Assembly (NCBI GenBank): GCA_017355425.1
Contig: CP070233.1
Coordinates: 3,389,501-3,453,500 of the forward strand
DNA length: 64,000 nucleotides
From: Dolichospermum sp. DET69
GTDB lineage: Bacteria; Cyanobacteriota; Cyanobacteriia; Cyanobacteriales; Nostocaceae
Direction of reading: 5' to 3'
Position 1 is the stretch's first letter, and every line of letters begins with the position of its first letter. Positions 1 to 8,384 of the stretch are shown piece by piece. The notes beneath the pieces are model-generated. The model was not told the origin of the DNA, ran no database searches, and saw only the letters and a program-made list of their open reading frames with translations. The position numbers were made by a program, and so were the translations under genes.

Positions 1-621
1 GGCCAATTCTTGAGCAGCCCGGGCGCGTAAATCTAAATATACCCCCCCCTGGACAATGGGAAACAATGCCTGATCCTGGCGGTCATGGGCTGATATACAG
101 CGTTTTAGCCAGCGGTAAGTGCGCTCAGTTGCATCTTGTACCTCTTGACGGGTGGCGGGATAGGGAGGACATTCATCAAATGCCATGATCACATCCGCCC
201 CTAAAATATTCTGAATTTCAATGGAGCGTTCTGGCGTTAAGTTAATGATTTGCCCATCATGGGGCGAACGAAAAATTACACCTTCTTCGGAAATTTTCCG
301 CATTTCGCTCAGGCTAAAAACCTGAAATCCACCGGAATCGGTCAGCATGGGACCGGACCAACCCATAAACTTATGCAGCCCACCACCGCCAGCAACGATG
401 GCTTCTCCCGGTTGGAGATGTAAATGATAGGTATTAGCTAACACCATCTGCGCTCCTGTGGCTCCCAATTGGGCAGGGGTGATAGTTTTGACGTTAGCTA
501 ATGTTCCCACAGGCATAAACCTGGGTGTTTCTACGATTCCGTGGGGAGTAGAAAATATTCCGGCTCTGGCTTTGGTCTGGCTACAGGTAGCGAGACGTTC
601 AAAGGAAAAATTGGCACTCAA
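1..621 (-). CDS. tgt: Queuine tRNA-ribosyltransferase (partial)
   Basis: This enzyme exchanges the guanine at position 34 of GUN-anticodon tRNAs for a queuine precursor. The gene runs off the left edge, so about 207 N-terminal residues are present and the C-terminal zinc site is not in the window. Visible family motifs include the [17 protein letters not shown] block with the active-site Asp, the [15 protein letters not shown] block and [13 protein letters not shown]. No ATG is available; the TTG at 621 gives the usual N-terminus ([18 protein letters not shown]). The frame is open only to 639, and no Shine-Dalgarno sequence is evident. It is divergent from cobS, with one unknown gene between. 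Confidence 0.93.
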   Translation of the reverse strand, partial: MSANFSFERLATCSQTKARAGIFSTPHGIVETPRFMPVGTLANVKTITPAQLGATGAQMVLANTYHLHLQPGEAIVAGGGGLHKFMGWSGPMLTDSGGFQVFSLSEMRKISEEGVIFRSPHDGQIINLTPERSIEIQNILGADVIMAFDECPPYPATRQEVQDATERTYRWLKRCISAHDRQDQALFPIVQGGVYLDLRARAAQELA

Positions 622-760
622 GGCAAAAATACTAGTTCGCTAAATTTATCCACCAACTTAACATTTTCTTGGCTACTTAGGGCAGTTCGTGGGGGTTTTT
701 GTCTTGTGAGGGTGTCACCCTGCAATCCACTATTGCCCCAGAGAAGATATGATTTTGTTG

Positions 761-1213
761 TTAGAAGGAATCACAGGGGTCGTCATCAATTTCCGCATCC
801 CATCTAGCTGCTAGGACTTGATCCATCATCGCTTCGATAACCGTGACGTTAAATTGGCGATTGCGTCGTTCTTGCAAAGGTGTGGTCAGGGGAATTAAAC
901 GTAAACACATTTGCTCTTGGATCAAGTCGAAGTAGGTTTCTTGCTGTGGAGATTGTTTTAATTCCAGATAATCAAAACTATCCACGTTGAGATATAGTGC
1001 ATTGTTGGTGACTAAGGTAGACCGTTGGGAATTGGCAAATATTTCCATTATATCTCCGTCCCCCTCGCTCAGTAGCTTGTGGTCTTGGGTGTAGATATAG
1101 TGGACTCTACCTAAATCATGCAGCAATCGGTGAATATCAAGTTTGTTAACAACTATGCCCATGTTGACTATACACGGGGCTGGTATTTTTGTGTGGGGTA
1201 GATGATGACTCAT
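761..1213 (-). CDS. Conserved cyanobacterial protein of unknown function
   Basis: A soluble protein of about 150 residues with no signal peptide or membrane segment. The C-terminus is acidic (AEIDDDPCDSF). The core LHDLGRVHYIYTQDHKLL and a region rich in Leu/Asp and Gln/Glu look like a compact conserved domain, but I do not recognise an enzyme motif. The frame is open to a TTG at 1264. I chose the ATG at 1213 (MSHHLPH); an ATG at 1162 (MGIVVNKLD) is equally possible, and none of the three has a clear ribosome binding site. It lies just upstream of tgt in the same direction and may be co-transcribed with it. Confidence 0.6.
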   Translation of the reverse strand: MSHHLPHTKIPAPCIVNMGIVVNKLDIHRLLHDLGRVHYIYTQDHKLLSEGDGDIMEIFANSQRSTLVTNNALYLNVDSFDYLELKQSPQQETYFDLIQEQMCLRLIPLTTPLQERRNRQFNVTVIEAMMDQVLAARWDAEIDDDPCDSF

Positions 1214-1406
1214 AGAGAAATAGCGGTTTATGGAGGGTGAGTGACAACGCAGCCAGACTATCAATGAGATGGATTCTTAATTTCCTATAGTTCCAAAATA
1301 TCAAGTTTGGGAGGCAATCGGCTCATCTTTGGAGGTAGATTGTCAGTCTGAGAGTAATTTATGATGAGAACATTTATATTCATGAATACTGGAAGTATTT
1401 GGTTAA

Positions 1407-2198
1407 TTGAACTCTTTATCAAGTATGGCTAATGTTTTACGCTGGTGGCAACAGCAATTCTTAAATTTAGTTGCGGCTGTGATTTTCTATACTGCTATTC
1501 CCTTGCCATATTTGCAAAATTTAGACTTCCAAAAGGTGGCTTGTTTTGCGCCAGTGATTGGGTTGATGATTGGTGGGATTTTAGGTGGGTTAGATACGGG
1601 AATGAATTATCTTGGTGTGCCAGTGCTAACCCGTAATGCTTTGGTAGTGGGTGCGTGGATAGCAATTACGGGGGGATTACATTTAGATGGAGCGATGGAT
1701 ACGGCTGATGGTTTAGCGGTGGGTGATCCTGAACGCAGGTTGCAGGTAATGATGGATAGTGCAACTGGTGCGTTTGGAGCAATGTCCGCTATTTTGATTA
1801 TTATTTTGAAAGTTACTGCTTTAACAGATATAGCTGAAAACCACTGTTTAGTATTAATGGCTGCTTGTAGCTGGGGACGTTGGGGACAACAATTTGCGAT
1901 CGCTTGTTATCCTTATCTTAAACCTACTGGTAAAGGTGCGTTTCATAAACAAGCTATTCGTTCTTATTTAGATTTATTACCAAGCTTCTTTTTGCTGTTG
2001 GGTTTGAGTGCTGTTGTTTGGTTAATTAATCCGCAGAAGTTAGTTTTGGCTGTGGGGATGGTTTTGGCTGGGAGTGTGATTTCTGTTGTTACCGCAGCTT
2101 GGTTTAATTATCAGTTGGGTGGACATACGGGAGATACTTATGGCGCTGTGGTGGAATGGACTGAAGCCTTATTTCTGTGTGTAATTACTATTATTTAG
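1407..2198 (+). CDS. cobS: Adenosylcobinamide-GDP ribazoletransferase (cobalamin synthase)
   Basis: CobS joins adenosylcobinamide-GDP to alpha-ribazole in the last steps of cobalamin synthesis and is an integral membrane enzyme. The 263-residue frame has the family pattern: an amphipathic start, FYTAIPLPY, a hydrophobic segment with [12 protein letters not shown], then the conserved acidic block [16 protein letters not shown] (about residues 90-105) and ATGAFG, with further membrane helices to the end. The TTG at 1407 has GGAAG 11 bases upstream; the ATG at 1425 (MANVLRWW) is a plausible alternative without a Shine-Dalgarno. No cobalamin riboswitch was seen in the 140 bases upstream. Confidence 0.92.
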   Translation: MNSLSSMANVLRWWQQQFLNLVAAVIFYTAIPLPYLQNLDFQKVACFAPVIGLMIGGILGGLDTGMNYLGVPVLTRNALVVGAWIAITGGLHLDGAMDTADGLAVGDPERRLQVMMDSATGAFGAMSAILIIILKVTALTDIAENHCLVLMAACSWGRWGQQFAIACYPYLKPTGKGAFHKQAIRSYLDLLPSFFLLLGLSAVVWLINPQKLVLAVGMVLAGSVISVVTAAWFNYQLGGHTGDTYGAVVEWTEALFLCVITII

Positions 2199-2208
2199 GA
2201 TTTGCTAT

Positions 2209-2831
2209 ATGGCTAAAGATCTATTTCATCAATCAGTCAAACAAGCCCTGATCAAAGACGGATGGACAATTACCAATGATCCATTAACTATTCGTATTGA
2301 TCGCGTTAAACTAGAAATTGACCTTGGTGCAGAGAAAGTATTTGCGGCAGAAAAAGATGGACAGAAAATTGCTGTAGAAGTTAAGAGTTTTATCAATCCT
2401 TCCAATATTAGCGACTTTCATAATGCTTTAGGTCAGTTTCTTAGAGGTTGTTTGATAGCGAAGCGTGGCGTTAGCCTAAAGTATTAGATCAAACCGATAA
2501 TCTCCAAAAACCTAACCCCCCTGCCCCCCTTCCCTACGTTAGCGCAGCGTGCCGAAGGCTGGGAAGGGGGGTTTCAAAGCCTCTCTCCTTATAGGGGAGA
2601 GGTTTGGAGAGGGGTTAATTTATACCTTGAAAACTTTTAAAACATCCTCTTAGTTATCGTCTTGCTCTGCAAATGACAGAATCTAATAGAATTCTTTACT
2701 TGGCTGTACCTATTGATATTTTCAATACCTTTTTTCAGGAACGTTTTACTCAAGCCGCAATTTTGCAGTATGACCTAAAAATCCTAGCTTACGAACCAAA
2801 TCAAGAGGAGATAATCGCATGGAAAACCTAG
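2209..2831 (+). pseudogene. xisH: XisH-family protein, disrupted by a 206-bp MITE
   Basis: XisH-family proteins were named for fdxN-element excision control in Anabaena; they have an endonuclease-like fold and are usually paired with XisI. The N-terminal 78 codons (MAKDLFHQSVKQAL, IDLGAEK, AVEVKSF) run into an inserted element at 2444 and stop at 2487. The C-terminal part resumes exactly after the insert: YRLALQM, ILYLAVPIDIFNTFF, then NQEEIIAWKT, with a TAG at 2829-2831. Removing 2444-2649 and one TTA copy restores an uninterrupted frame of 137 residues, the normal family length. The old stop overlaps the xisI start at 2819. The intact downstream frame implies a recent insertion. Confidence 0.9.
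2444..2649. mobile_element. MITE, GAGG-TIR family, inserted in xisH
   Basis: This 206-bp non-coding insert begins GAGGTTGTTTGA and ends AAAACATCCTC, forming imperfect terminal inverted repeats. It is flanked by a TTA direct repeat (2441-2443 and 2650-2652). A three-base TNA duplication with GAG termini is known for the IS1031 group of the IS5 family, so IS5-family mobilisation is my inference. The interior holds C-rich and G-rich palindromic repeats (about 2510-2625) and a short HIP-like palindrome (about 2457-2480). A second, larger copy lies at 52446-52850. Confidence 0.82.
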
Positions 2832-3148
2832 CTAAATATCGCCAAATTGTCCGGGAATTACTAATTTCTCATGCCACCACAAATGAGCCAAATATTGAAT
2901 GTCAACTTATTTTTGATACAGAACATGATCATTACCAAATTCTTGATCTTGGCTGGCAAGGGCTAAATCGTATTTATGCCTGTTATATCCATTTAGATAT
3001 TAAAGACGGCAAAATCTGGATTCAACATAATATGACTGAAGCTGATATCGGTCAAGAATTAGTTGAAAAAGGAGTTCCCGCTTCAGATATTATTCTAGGT
3101 TTGCATCCTCCCTATAAGCGCCCTTACACTAATTACGGTGTTGCTTAA
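2819..3148 (+). CDS. xisI: XisI-family protein
   Basis: XisI is the usual partner of XisH; both were named for fdxN-element excision control but are widespread in cyanobacteria in TA-like two-gene units. The 109-residue protein has the family core: IECQLIFDTEHDHYQILDLGW, then IHLDIKDGKIWIQ, and the C-terminal LGLHPPYKRPYTNYGVA. The ATG at 2819 overlaps the 3' end of xisH by 13 bases, showing a former co-transcribed pair. With xisH broken, this gene is an orphan here; whether it is still expressed cannot be told from the sequence. Confidence 0.9.
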   Translation: MENLAKYRQIVRELLISHATTNEPNIECQLIFDTEHDHYQILDLGWQGLNRIYACYIHLDIKDGKIWIQHNMTEADIGQELVEKGVPASDIILGLHPPYKRPYTNYGVA

Positions 3149-3170
3149 AGTGCGATGTCTTCAAGAATAA

Positions 3171-3374
3171 TTAAAGTAACTCATCTTCTGTTAAATCAGC
3201 TTGTTTCATCAGACTTTTGAGAGTACCTATCTTTAAGTCTTTACTTCCATGAATAGGAATTATCACAGTTTTACTGTCTTTATAGTATTTAAAATGGCTA
3301 CCATTAACATCAACTAATATCCAACCTTTTTTCTTCAGAATATTAGCTAATCTTTTTCCTGAAATTGATTTCAT
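3171..3374 (-). CDS. hicA: HicA-type mRNA interferase toxin
   Basis: HicA toxins are small double-stranded-RNA-binding-fold ribonucleases that cleave mRNA and are neutralised by HicB. This 67-residue protein has the typical KRLANILKKKGW start and the GSHFKYY segment carrying the catalytic histidine (about residue 27), followed by VIIPIHGSKDLKIGTLKSLMKQ. It lies directly downstream of, and overlaps by 4 bases, the hicB-like gene on the same strand, as expected for a HicBA unit with the antitoxin first. It sits in an accessory island with xisH/xisI and MITEs. Confidence 0.88.
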   Translation of the reverse strand: MKSISGKRLANILKKKGWILVDVNGSHFKYYKDSKTVIIPIHGSKDLKIGTLKSLMKQADLTEDELL

Positions 3375-3565
3375 AAAGTAAGTTCTAATATTTGTCCAGA
3401 TGGATTTTGATTAGGAATTGGTCTCAGATATAATTCAATTGCTTCTCTAAGATTGTTTTCTAATTCTTCCTTCGTATCACCTTCCGTAACACATCCTGGT
3501 AATGCTGGAACTTCTGCCCAAAAACCGCCTTCTTCTGCTTCATGTATGATTACTTGAATTTTCAT
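3371..3565 (-). CDS. hicB: HicB-type antitoxin
   Basis: This 64-residue protein has the partial RNase-H-like HicB fold: IQVIIHEAEEGGFWAEVPALPGC, followed by VTEGDTKEELENNLREAIELYL. It should bind and neutralise the HicA encoded immediately downstream (overlap at 3371-3374). There is no separate C-terminal DNA-binding domain, so this is the short HicB form and may not autorepress by itself. The start ATG at 3565 is the first in the frame. Confidence 0.88.
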   Translation of the reverse strand: MKIQVIIHEAEEGGFWAEVPALPGCVTEGDTKEELENNLREAIELYLRPIPNQNPSGQILELTL

Positions 3566-3830
3566 AAATTATTCCGTTTAACTCGTTAATTCAATTATAC
3601 TCAATCAAGGATGGATTGGACGCACAAATAATTAAAGGGACATCAAAAATAAGAAGTGCTATCGTGGTAGTCTGACACTAGCTTTGCTTTTCTGCATGAT
3701 CCAGAAGAAAATATTTATATACTGAAAGATGGAAACTAAATCTTAGCTGTTAAACAAGTGCGATCGCTAAAATCATTTTGAGAATTAAAAACCAAAAACT
3801 TAGAATCTCACTATAACAGGAGACAATCTA

Positions 3831-3950
3831 ATGACAACCAGAGAAAGACTCATCCAAAAAATCCAACAAATCCCTGAAGAAATAGTCGAAGAATTGCTTG
3901 ATTCTCCGGGTAGGGGTTTAGCAGTGCTCATTGGTGTCAACTTAACGTAA
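3831..3950 (+). pseudogene. Truncated antitoxin-like ORF (DUF2281-like N-terminus)
   Basis: An ATG with AGGAG a few bases upstream starts a 39-codon frame, MTTRERLIQKIQQIPEEIVE and on. This N-terminus is like those of small cyanobacterial antitoxins paired with PIN toxins. After about 24 codons the frame enters a repeat at 3911 and ends in the MITE at 3948-3950. No continuation of the gene was found beyond the repeats (after 4152), so this is more a remnant than a simple insertion mutant. The antitoxin assignment is an inference from the first 25 residues only. Confidence 0.5.
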
Positions 3951-4133
3951 AATCCATAGCCCGACTGGGAATGAATTCCCAGTCTCATAGCAAAAGTCAT
4001 CTAAAGATGACTAAATAACCTGAAAATTGTTTAGTAAACTTTAGTTTACTTTGGTTATTAGCCCTGAAATTCATTTCTGGGCGGGTGTGGAAACCAACAA
4101 ATAAGACATCTGTAGCTTAAGTTGACACCAATG
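3929..4133. mobile_element. 205-bp MITE with 17-bp TIRs and 9-bp target duplication
   Basis: The element starts CATTGGTGTCAACTTAA (3929-3945) and ends with its exact reverse complement (4117-4133). It is flanked by AGCAGTGCT direct repeats (3920-3928 and 4134-4142). Outside these, the two arms of an older palindromic repeat (GGGTTTAGCA / TGCTAAACCC) meet, so the element inserted into that palindrome. No coding capacity. The 9-bp duplication suggests mobilisation by an IS4-type transposase, which is inference. Confidence 0.82.
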
Positions 4134-4266
4134 AGCAGTGCTAAACCCTTACAAATCTGGGTTTTCGTGATTTTACAGAAGTCCATATCTCAACCGTTTT
4201 TAGTCGAATGCAATATAATTGAGGGCGGGGAAACCCCGCCCTTACTCTGACCTTTCAAATGCTTTC

Positions 4267-4794
4267 TCAAATCGGCAGTTTTTTGTAATTACTGAAGTTC
4301 CAAAATTGTCCTGAGAAATTACCACAATCTGCCATAGTCGGTTTGTTATTTTCACCATCATTGATGATATCTAAACATTTATTTTTCCCTGTAAACTGCG
4401 TTCTTAAACGGTAATATCCACGAGTTTTTGTCCGCTCTACGCTCCAAAATTGTCCTGAGAAATTACCACAATCTGCCATAGTCGGTTTATTATTTTCACC
4501 GTCATTGATGATATCTAAGCATTTATTTTTCCCTGTAAACTGCGTCCTCAAACGGTAATATCCACGAGTTTTTGTCCGCTCTACGCTCCAAAATTGTCCT
4601 GAGAAATTACCACAATCTGCCATTGTCGGTTTATTATTTTCACCGTCATTGATGATATCTAAGCATTTATTTTCCCCTGTAAACTGCGTTTTTAGCTGTG
4701 AATCTGAAGTTTGAGCATTTGCTTCCTTGCTGAGGGGGAGAAGCATGAACACAGGAAAAGTTACAGCCAAAAAAATACTAAACGGTTTATTCAT
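4267..4794 (-). CDS. Secreted protein of three near-identical ricin-B-lectin-like repeats
   Basis: An export signal (MNKPFSIFLAVTF start, ending at ANAQ) is followed by three copies of a 48-residue unit. Each has QFTG-NKCLDI, then PTMADCGN and SGQFW, the pattern of a single beta-trefoil (ricin B) repeat, so three copies could make one complete trefoil lectin domain. The 144-bp DNA repeats differ at only a few bases, so the duplication is recent or kept uniform by gene conversion. The third unit ends in a short unrelated tail (NFSNYKKLPI). The frame is open to a start at 4821, but the ATG at 4794 gives the proper signal peptide. Sugar binding is inferred. A second secreted protein lies 8 bases upstream of the longer frame. 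Confidence 0.75.
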   Translation of the reverse strand: MNKPFSIFLAVTFPVFMLLPLSKEANAQTSDSQLKTQFTGENKCLDIINDGENNKPTMADCGNFSGQFWSVERTKTRGYYRLRTQFTGKNKCLDIINDGENNKPTMADCGNFSGQFWSVERTKTRGYYRLRTQFTGKNKCLDIINDGENNKPTMADCGNFSGQFWNFSNYKKLPI

Positions 4795-4829
4795 AATTTT
4801 GAACAGTAAAAACACTATCATTATATAAT

Positions 4830-5285
4830 CTACTTGACTGGTTGCAGTTTTGTGACTTTAAGTTTGAATTTCCCTACCCCAGTTTCCCCAAAAGAGTGAA
4901 CCCGCACAATATAAATTCCTGCTTCTGTAATGCGGGTAAATAACAGAGAATTACTTGTACCATCAGGTCCATCATCATTTTCCAATACCGTTGAGCCATT
5001 GGGCGCTAATAGTGTAATAATGCCGTCAAAGTTTTCCGATGACAAATCAATAGATAAATTATCACCCTTCTCTAACCTAACTGAATAATCACGAGCAAAT
5101 CCCCCTTGTCCTGTGGGAATATCTTTGTTTGATAGGGTATCAGAAATTTCTGTAAAATTAGTTAACGGAATAGGGCTATATAACTTATTTTGGGCTGAAG
5201 CTGTTTTGAGCCAAATCCCCATTGTTAGCAATGTGATAGGAATAATTAGAATATATCTGAAACCCACTGCAAAAGTCTTTTTCAT
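4830..5285 (-). CDS. Secreted PPC-domain protein
   Basis: The N-terminus is a signal peptide (hydrophobic residues 10-25, TASAQ cleavage site). Residues about 60-145 form a bacterial pre-peptidase C-terminal (PPC) domain: DYSVRLEKGDNLSIDLSS, then FDGIITLLAPNGSTVLENDDG, then GIYIVRVHSFG. PPC domains usually sit at the ends of secreted proteases; here the domain stands alone, so the protein has no catalytic part of its own. It precedes the lectin-like repeat gene on the same strand and may be co-transcribed with it. Confidence 0.78.
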   Translation of the reverse strand: MKKTFAVGFRYILIIPITLLTMGIWLKTASAQNKLYSPIPLTNFTEISDTLSNKDIPTGQGGFARDYSVRLEKGDNLSIDLSSENFDGIITLLAPNGSTVLENDDGPDGTSNSLLFTRITEAGIYIVRVHSFGETGVGKFKLKVTKLQPVK

Positions 5286-5341
5286 AAATTTAAATACTGT
5301 TCCTAAAAATACAGGCTAACTTATCTAATATAGCTTTATTT

Positions 5342-6001
5342 TTATTTATTTGTGGTGGCCACAGCAGCTACACCCAAGACTGTAATTTGATGTTGTTCAA
5401 GAGTCTTGACAGCAGCTTTGACAGTAGCACCAGTAGTATAAATATCATCCACTAATAATATTTGTGTATTTGGATGACGACGAAAATCTTTGCCAAGTCC
5501 AAAAGCATTTTCTAAACTTTCTTGTCTTTGAACTGGGGATAAATTAAATAGTGCTTCGGTTTCTTTGATGCGTTCTAAACCATTGACTTTCAATTTGCAT
5601 CCTGTAACATTGCAAAAACCTGCCGCTATTAATGCGGCTTGATTAAAACCCCGTTGTTTTTGTTTTTTCGGGTGCATAGGGATAGGGACAATTAAAGGCT
5701 GTTGTTGTGGTTGAGGTGAATGTAATAACCATGATTCTCCTAACCATGCTCCTAAAAGATAACCTATTTGTGGCTCATTTTCATATTTTAGGGCAGCGAT
5801 CGCTCTTTTAACTGCACCACCATAATTTCCCCACACAAATATTGGTAATGGTTGTTTCCATAAAAAAGCTGGATTTGGTTTATGACAACTTTGAATTTGC
5901 TTGATACAATATGGACAAAGTTCCCTTGATGTAGTCCGTTGACATAGGGGACAATGAGATTTCAGAAAAAGACTCAATAGGTTTTGGAATATTTTCATCA
6001 T
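5342..6001 (-). CDS. comF: ComF-family phosphoribosyltransferase-like protein
   Basis: ComF proteins are linked to natural DNA uptake and carry a zinc-ribbon-like N-terminus plus a PRTase fold. Here CPLCQRT and LCPYC provide two Cys pairs near the N-terminus. The PRPP-binding loop ILLVDDIYTTGATVKAA is near residue 195, and the intermediate QRGFNQA motif is present. The frame opens at 6028, but the tandem ATGs at 6001/5998 overlap the stop of the upstream GNAT gene, indicating translational coupling, and give the usual short N-terminus. Confidence 0.88.
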   Translation of the reverse strand: MMKIFQNLLSLFLKSHCPLCQRTTSRELCPYCIKQIQSCHKPNPAFLWKQPLPIFVWGNYGGAVKRAIAALKYENEPQIGYLLGAWLGESWLLHSPQPQQQPLIVPIPMHPKKQKQRGFNQAALIAAGFCNVTGCKLKVNGLERIKETEALFNLSPVQRQESLENAFGLGKDFRRHPNTQILLVDDIYTTGATVKAAVKTLEQHQITVLGVAAVATTNK

Positions 6002-6474
6002 AGATATTTGATATAAATGCGATCGCATCTGCTAGTTTCTACACCTGTTGTCGGTAGATAACCATTACTTTCATAAAGTTTAACAGCTTCAACTAAAATA
6101 CTCGCGGTTTCAATCCAAATTTGCTCAAATCCCTGCAAAGCAATTGCTGTTTCCAGTTGTTGTAATAAATATTTTCCTAATCCTAAACCGCGCACTTTGG
6201 GTAAAAGATACATTTTTCTAATTTCTACAGCTTTTTCTCCTCTCTGTATTGGATAATATGCAGCAGTCCCGACAATCTGATTTTGATGTTCAATTACCCA
6301 AAATTCTCCACCAGTTGCTAAATAATATTCTTCAATATTTAATACATCTTTGTCAGCTTCTTCTGGTTGCCAAGGTAAACCGTATTCTGATAATACAGAA
6401 CTAATGACTGTTGCTGCTAAAACACGGTCTTTTTCTTGCCAATGACGAATGATAAAATCTTGGTAAAAATACAT
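5998..6474 (-). CDS. GNAT-family N-acetyltransferase
   Basis: The protein has 158 residues with the GNAT fold. The acetyl-CoA-binding motif A is KMYLLPKVRGLGLGKYLLQQLE (about residues 87-108, with the R/Q-x-x-G-x-G/A loop), and VKLYESNGYLP forms the C-terminal motif B. The substrate is not predictable. The TGA stop overlaps the start of comF in an ATGATG arrangement, so the two are probably one transcript. An unrelated cassette lies upstream. Confidence 0.88.
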   Translation of the reverse strand: MYFYQDFIIRHWQEKDRVLAATVISSVLSEYGLPWQPEEADKDVLNIEEYYLATGGEFWVIEHQNQIVGTAAYYPIQRGEKAVEIRKMYLLPKVRGLGLGKYLLQQLETAIALQGFEQIWIETASILVEAVKLYESNGYLPTTGVETSRCDRIYIKYL

Positions 6475-6507
6475 AATAAAGTTTAGTTGATAAAGTTGGA
6501 ATACAAT

Positions 6508-7017
6508 CTAGGAAACTTTTATAGTGTTTTGAATGATTAATCTAAAACCAGTATCAGTTCTAAATTTTTGCATTCTCTCTTTGTGTGAATATTGAAATTG
6601 TGGCTTTTTACTATTAGCTATATATGCCATTTTAGATTTATAAATAGCTAAATTATTATGATTAATAAAGACAGCAATTGTCTTTCTAAGTTGCTCATCT
6701 CCATCATCTATCCAAACACTATTTCTATAATTTCTCTCTTTTAATTCCGCAAAAATAATATTATTATTGTTGTAAGTAAGCATACCACCACAACGACTAT
6801 CTATTCTACCATCTGATCTGAGAATTTCAATACATTTATCAATAGTGGTAAATATCACCTCTATTTCTTGAGTATTCTCAACAATAGCAATCCATTTGCT
6901 ACAATCAACAGTGTCAATATAAGCAGGATTTTCTAAAGGTGGTGGATCATCACACAGCCCAAATTTAGGCTGATTTGTCTGACTTTGACAATTAGCATCA
7001 AAAAAATTTATACTCAT
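6508..7017 (-). CDS. PD-(D/E)XK-like protein paired with an AAA ATPase
   Basis: A 169-residue protein that I do not recognise as a named family. The middle resembles a restriction-endonuclease-like core: D73 (GRIDSRCGG), a beta-strand pair, then E91-L-K93 in IIFAELKERN and Q109 in EQLRKTI. These match the spacing of D...ExK...Q in PD-(D/E)XK nucleases. The start overlaps the stop of the upstream ATPase gene by 4 bases (ATGA), so the two are made together. A small nuclease-like partner of an AAA15/OLD-like ATPase suggests a two-gene defence system, by inference. The AT-rich base use of both genes differs from the neighbouring housekeeping genes. Confidence 0.6.
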   Translation of the reverse strand: MSINFFDANCQSQTNQPKFGLCDDPPPLENPAYIDTVDCSKWIAIVENTQEIEVIFTTIDKCIEILRSDGRIDSRCGGMLTYNNNNIIFAELKERNYRNSVWIDDGDEQLRKTIAVFINHNNLAIYKSKMAYIANSKKPQFQYSHKERMQKFRTDTGFRLIIQNTIKVS

Positions 7018-8294
7018 ATTTGTTCCTCAATTTCCAATAAATTGTCAAAAAGGTTATTAGTCTCGGCTAAGAAAGAATTGAGATAGTTGTCATCAGAAGG
7101 GAATCCCTCATAAGTAGAAAGTTTGATAATTTCTCCACATTCTGTTAATTCATATACAATAGAATCTTCATCAGATACACAAGATGCTTGAGGAACAATA
7201 TTTTCTAGTTGTTCTTTTAGTAAATCAGTATTTGGTAAATTTATAATTTTATGTAAAACCTTATATCCCTTGATTGCCAATGTCAGATAATTAATAATAT
7301 AAGGACTGTGAGTAGTAAGAATTAGTGTATTACCTTCTGTAAGGTTAGCAAATTCTAATAATTTATATAAAACGTCTTTTTGCGATTTTGGAAACAGATT
7401 TTGTTCTATTTCTTCAACAATATTTAAAAAACATTCATTTTTATATTTAGAAGATAATACTTCCAAAGCAGCTTTTTTAAATTCCTCCGAAAGATTATCA
7501 TTAGATAGGATTTTTTCAATTTCTGTTTTTAATCTTTGTTGTTCTTCAGCACTAAGTTCATTTTGGGAAGAATCTTTATTTTGACCAATAGATAAGGCAA
7601 TATTTCTAGAAACTAAAAACAAAGGAATAAAAGATTGAAACCCGCTTGAAGATTCGGAAATATTTAATTTATAATCACTTCCTATAATATTTAAAGTATT
7701 ATTTTTTTGATCAAATTCCAACTTTACATCACCCACTGGTAAAGTCAAACTTTCTGATAATTCCTGTTGTGAACGCTCTAATTCCTCAAAAAAAGCAAAT
7801 AATGATTGAGGCAATCCTTTTACTTTTTCAGCCCCCTTAACAACACTAAAAAAGTTTCTTTCTGCTGGTACATACATAATTTTAGGTACAATATATTCTT
7901 TATATCCTTTGTGAATATTATTACCAATACACATAATATTGAAAAAGTATGGTGTAATAGGATCAATGTTTAATTTTCCATCTTGAAAAGAAAAATAAAA
8001 AGCATTTCCTAGATATTCAATTTCAGTTTCTGGTAAGAAGTAATTTTTTAAGTTTTGATAGTTACAATATGTATTAACAAAGCGATTGCGCCTTGTTACA
8101 TACTTGATTTCTAAATTTCTACGATACAACTGTTTTTCCAACCAACTTAATGTTGAAATTAGTTTAGCAATACTACTTTTTCCCGTTCCTTGATTACCAA
8201 TAAAAACAGTAATTTTGCGGATATCTATAAATCCATTATTCTCTGCAAAACCTGATTTAATTGGTCCAAAATTTTTAACTTTTATTTGACTCAT
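7014..8294 (-). CDS. AAA15/AAA21-type (OLD-like) ATPase
   Basis: A 426-residue SMC/ABC-like ATPase. Walker A is GNQGTGKSS (33-41), just after an N-terminal strand (IKVKNFGPIKSG). An ABC-signature-like SSSGFQS lies at 215-221, a Walker-B-like segment NIVEEIEQNLFP at 291-302, and the H-loop THSPYIINY at 328-336. In this family such ATPases drive partner nucleases in anti-phage or plasmid defence (OLD, Septu PtuA and similar). No nuclease domain is fused; the partner is the overlapping downstream gene. Which known system it belongs to is not clear from sequence alone. Confidence 0.78.
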   Translation of the reverse strand: MSQIKVKNFGPIKSGFAENNGFIDIRKITVFIGNQGTGKSSIAKLISTLSWLEKQLYRRNLEIKYVTRRNRFVNTYCNYQNLKNYFLPETEIEYLGNAFYFSFQDGKLNIDPITPYFFNIMCIGNNIHKGYKEYIVPKIMYVPAERNFFSVVKGAEKVKGLPQSLFAFFEELERSQQELSESLTLPVGDVKLEFDQKNNTLNIIGSDYKLNISESSSGFQSFIPLFLVSRNIALSIGQNKDSSQNELSAEEQQRLKTEIEKILSNDNLSEEFKKAALEVLSSKYKNECFLNIVEEIEQNLFPKSQKDVLYKLLEFANLTEGNTLILTTHSPYIINYLTLAIKGYKVLHKIINLPNTDLLKEQLENIVPQASCVSDEDSIVYELTECGEIIKLSTYEGFPSDDNYLNSFLAETNNLFDNLLEIEEQI

Positions 8295-8384
8295 AATAAT
8301 TTTTCTTTACTGTATTTACCTAGTTTCCTTTTTCTAGTAAAAATATTATAATTCAAACTCTGATTAACAATAATTTATTTTACA

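Noticed and set aside
1265-1406. Cobalamin riboswitch before cobS
   Set aside because: No B12-box-like sequence or long structured leader is visible in this short gap.
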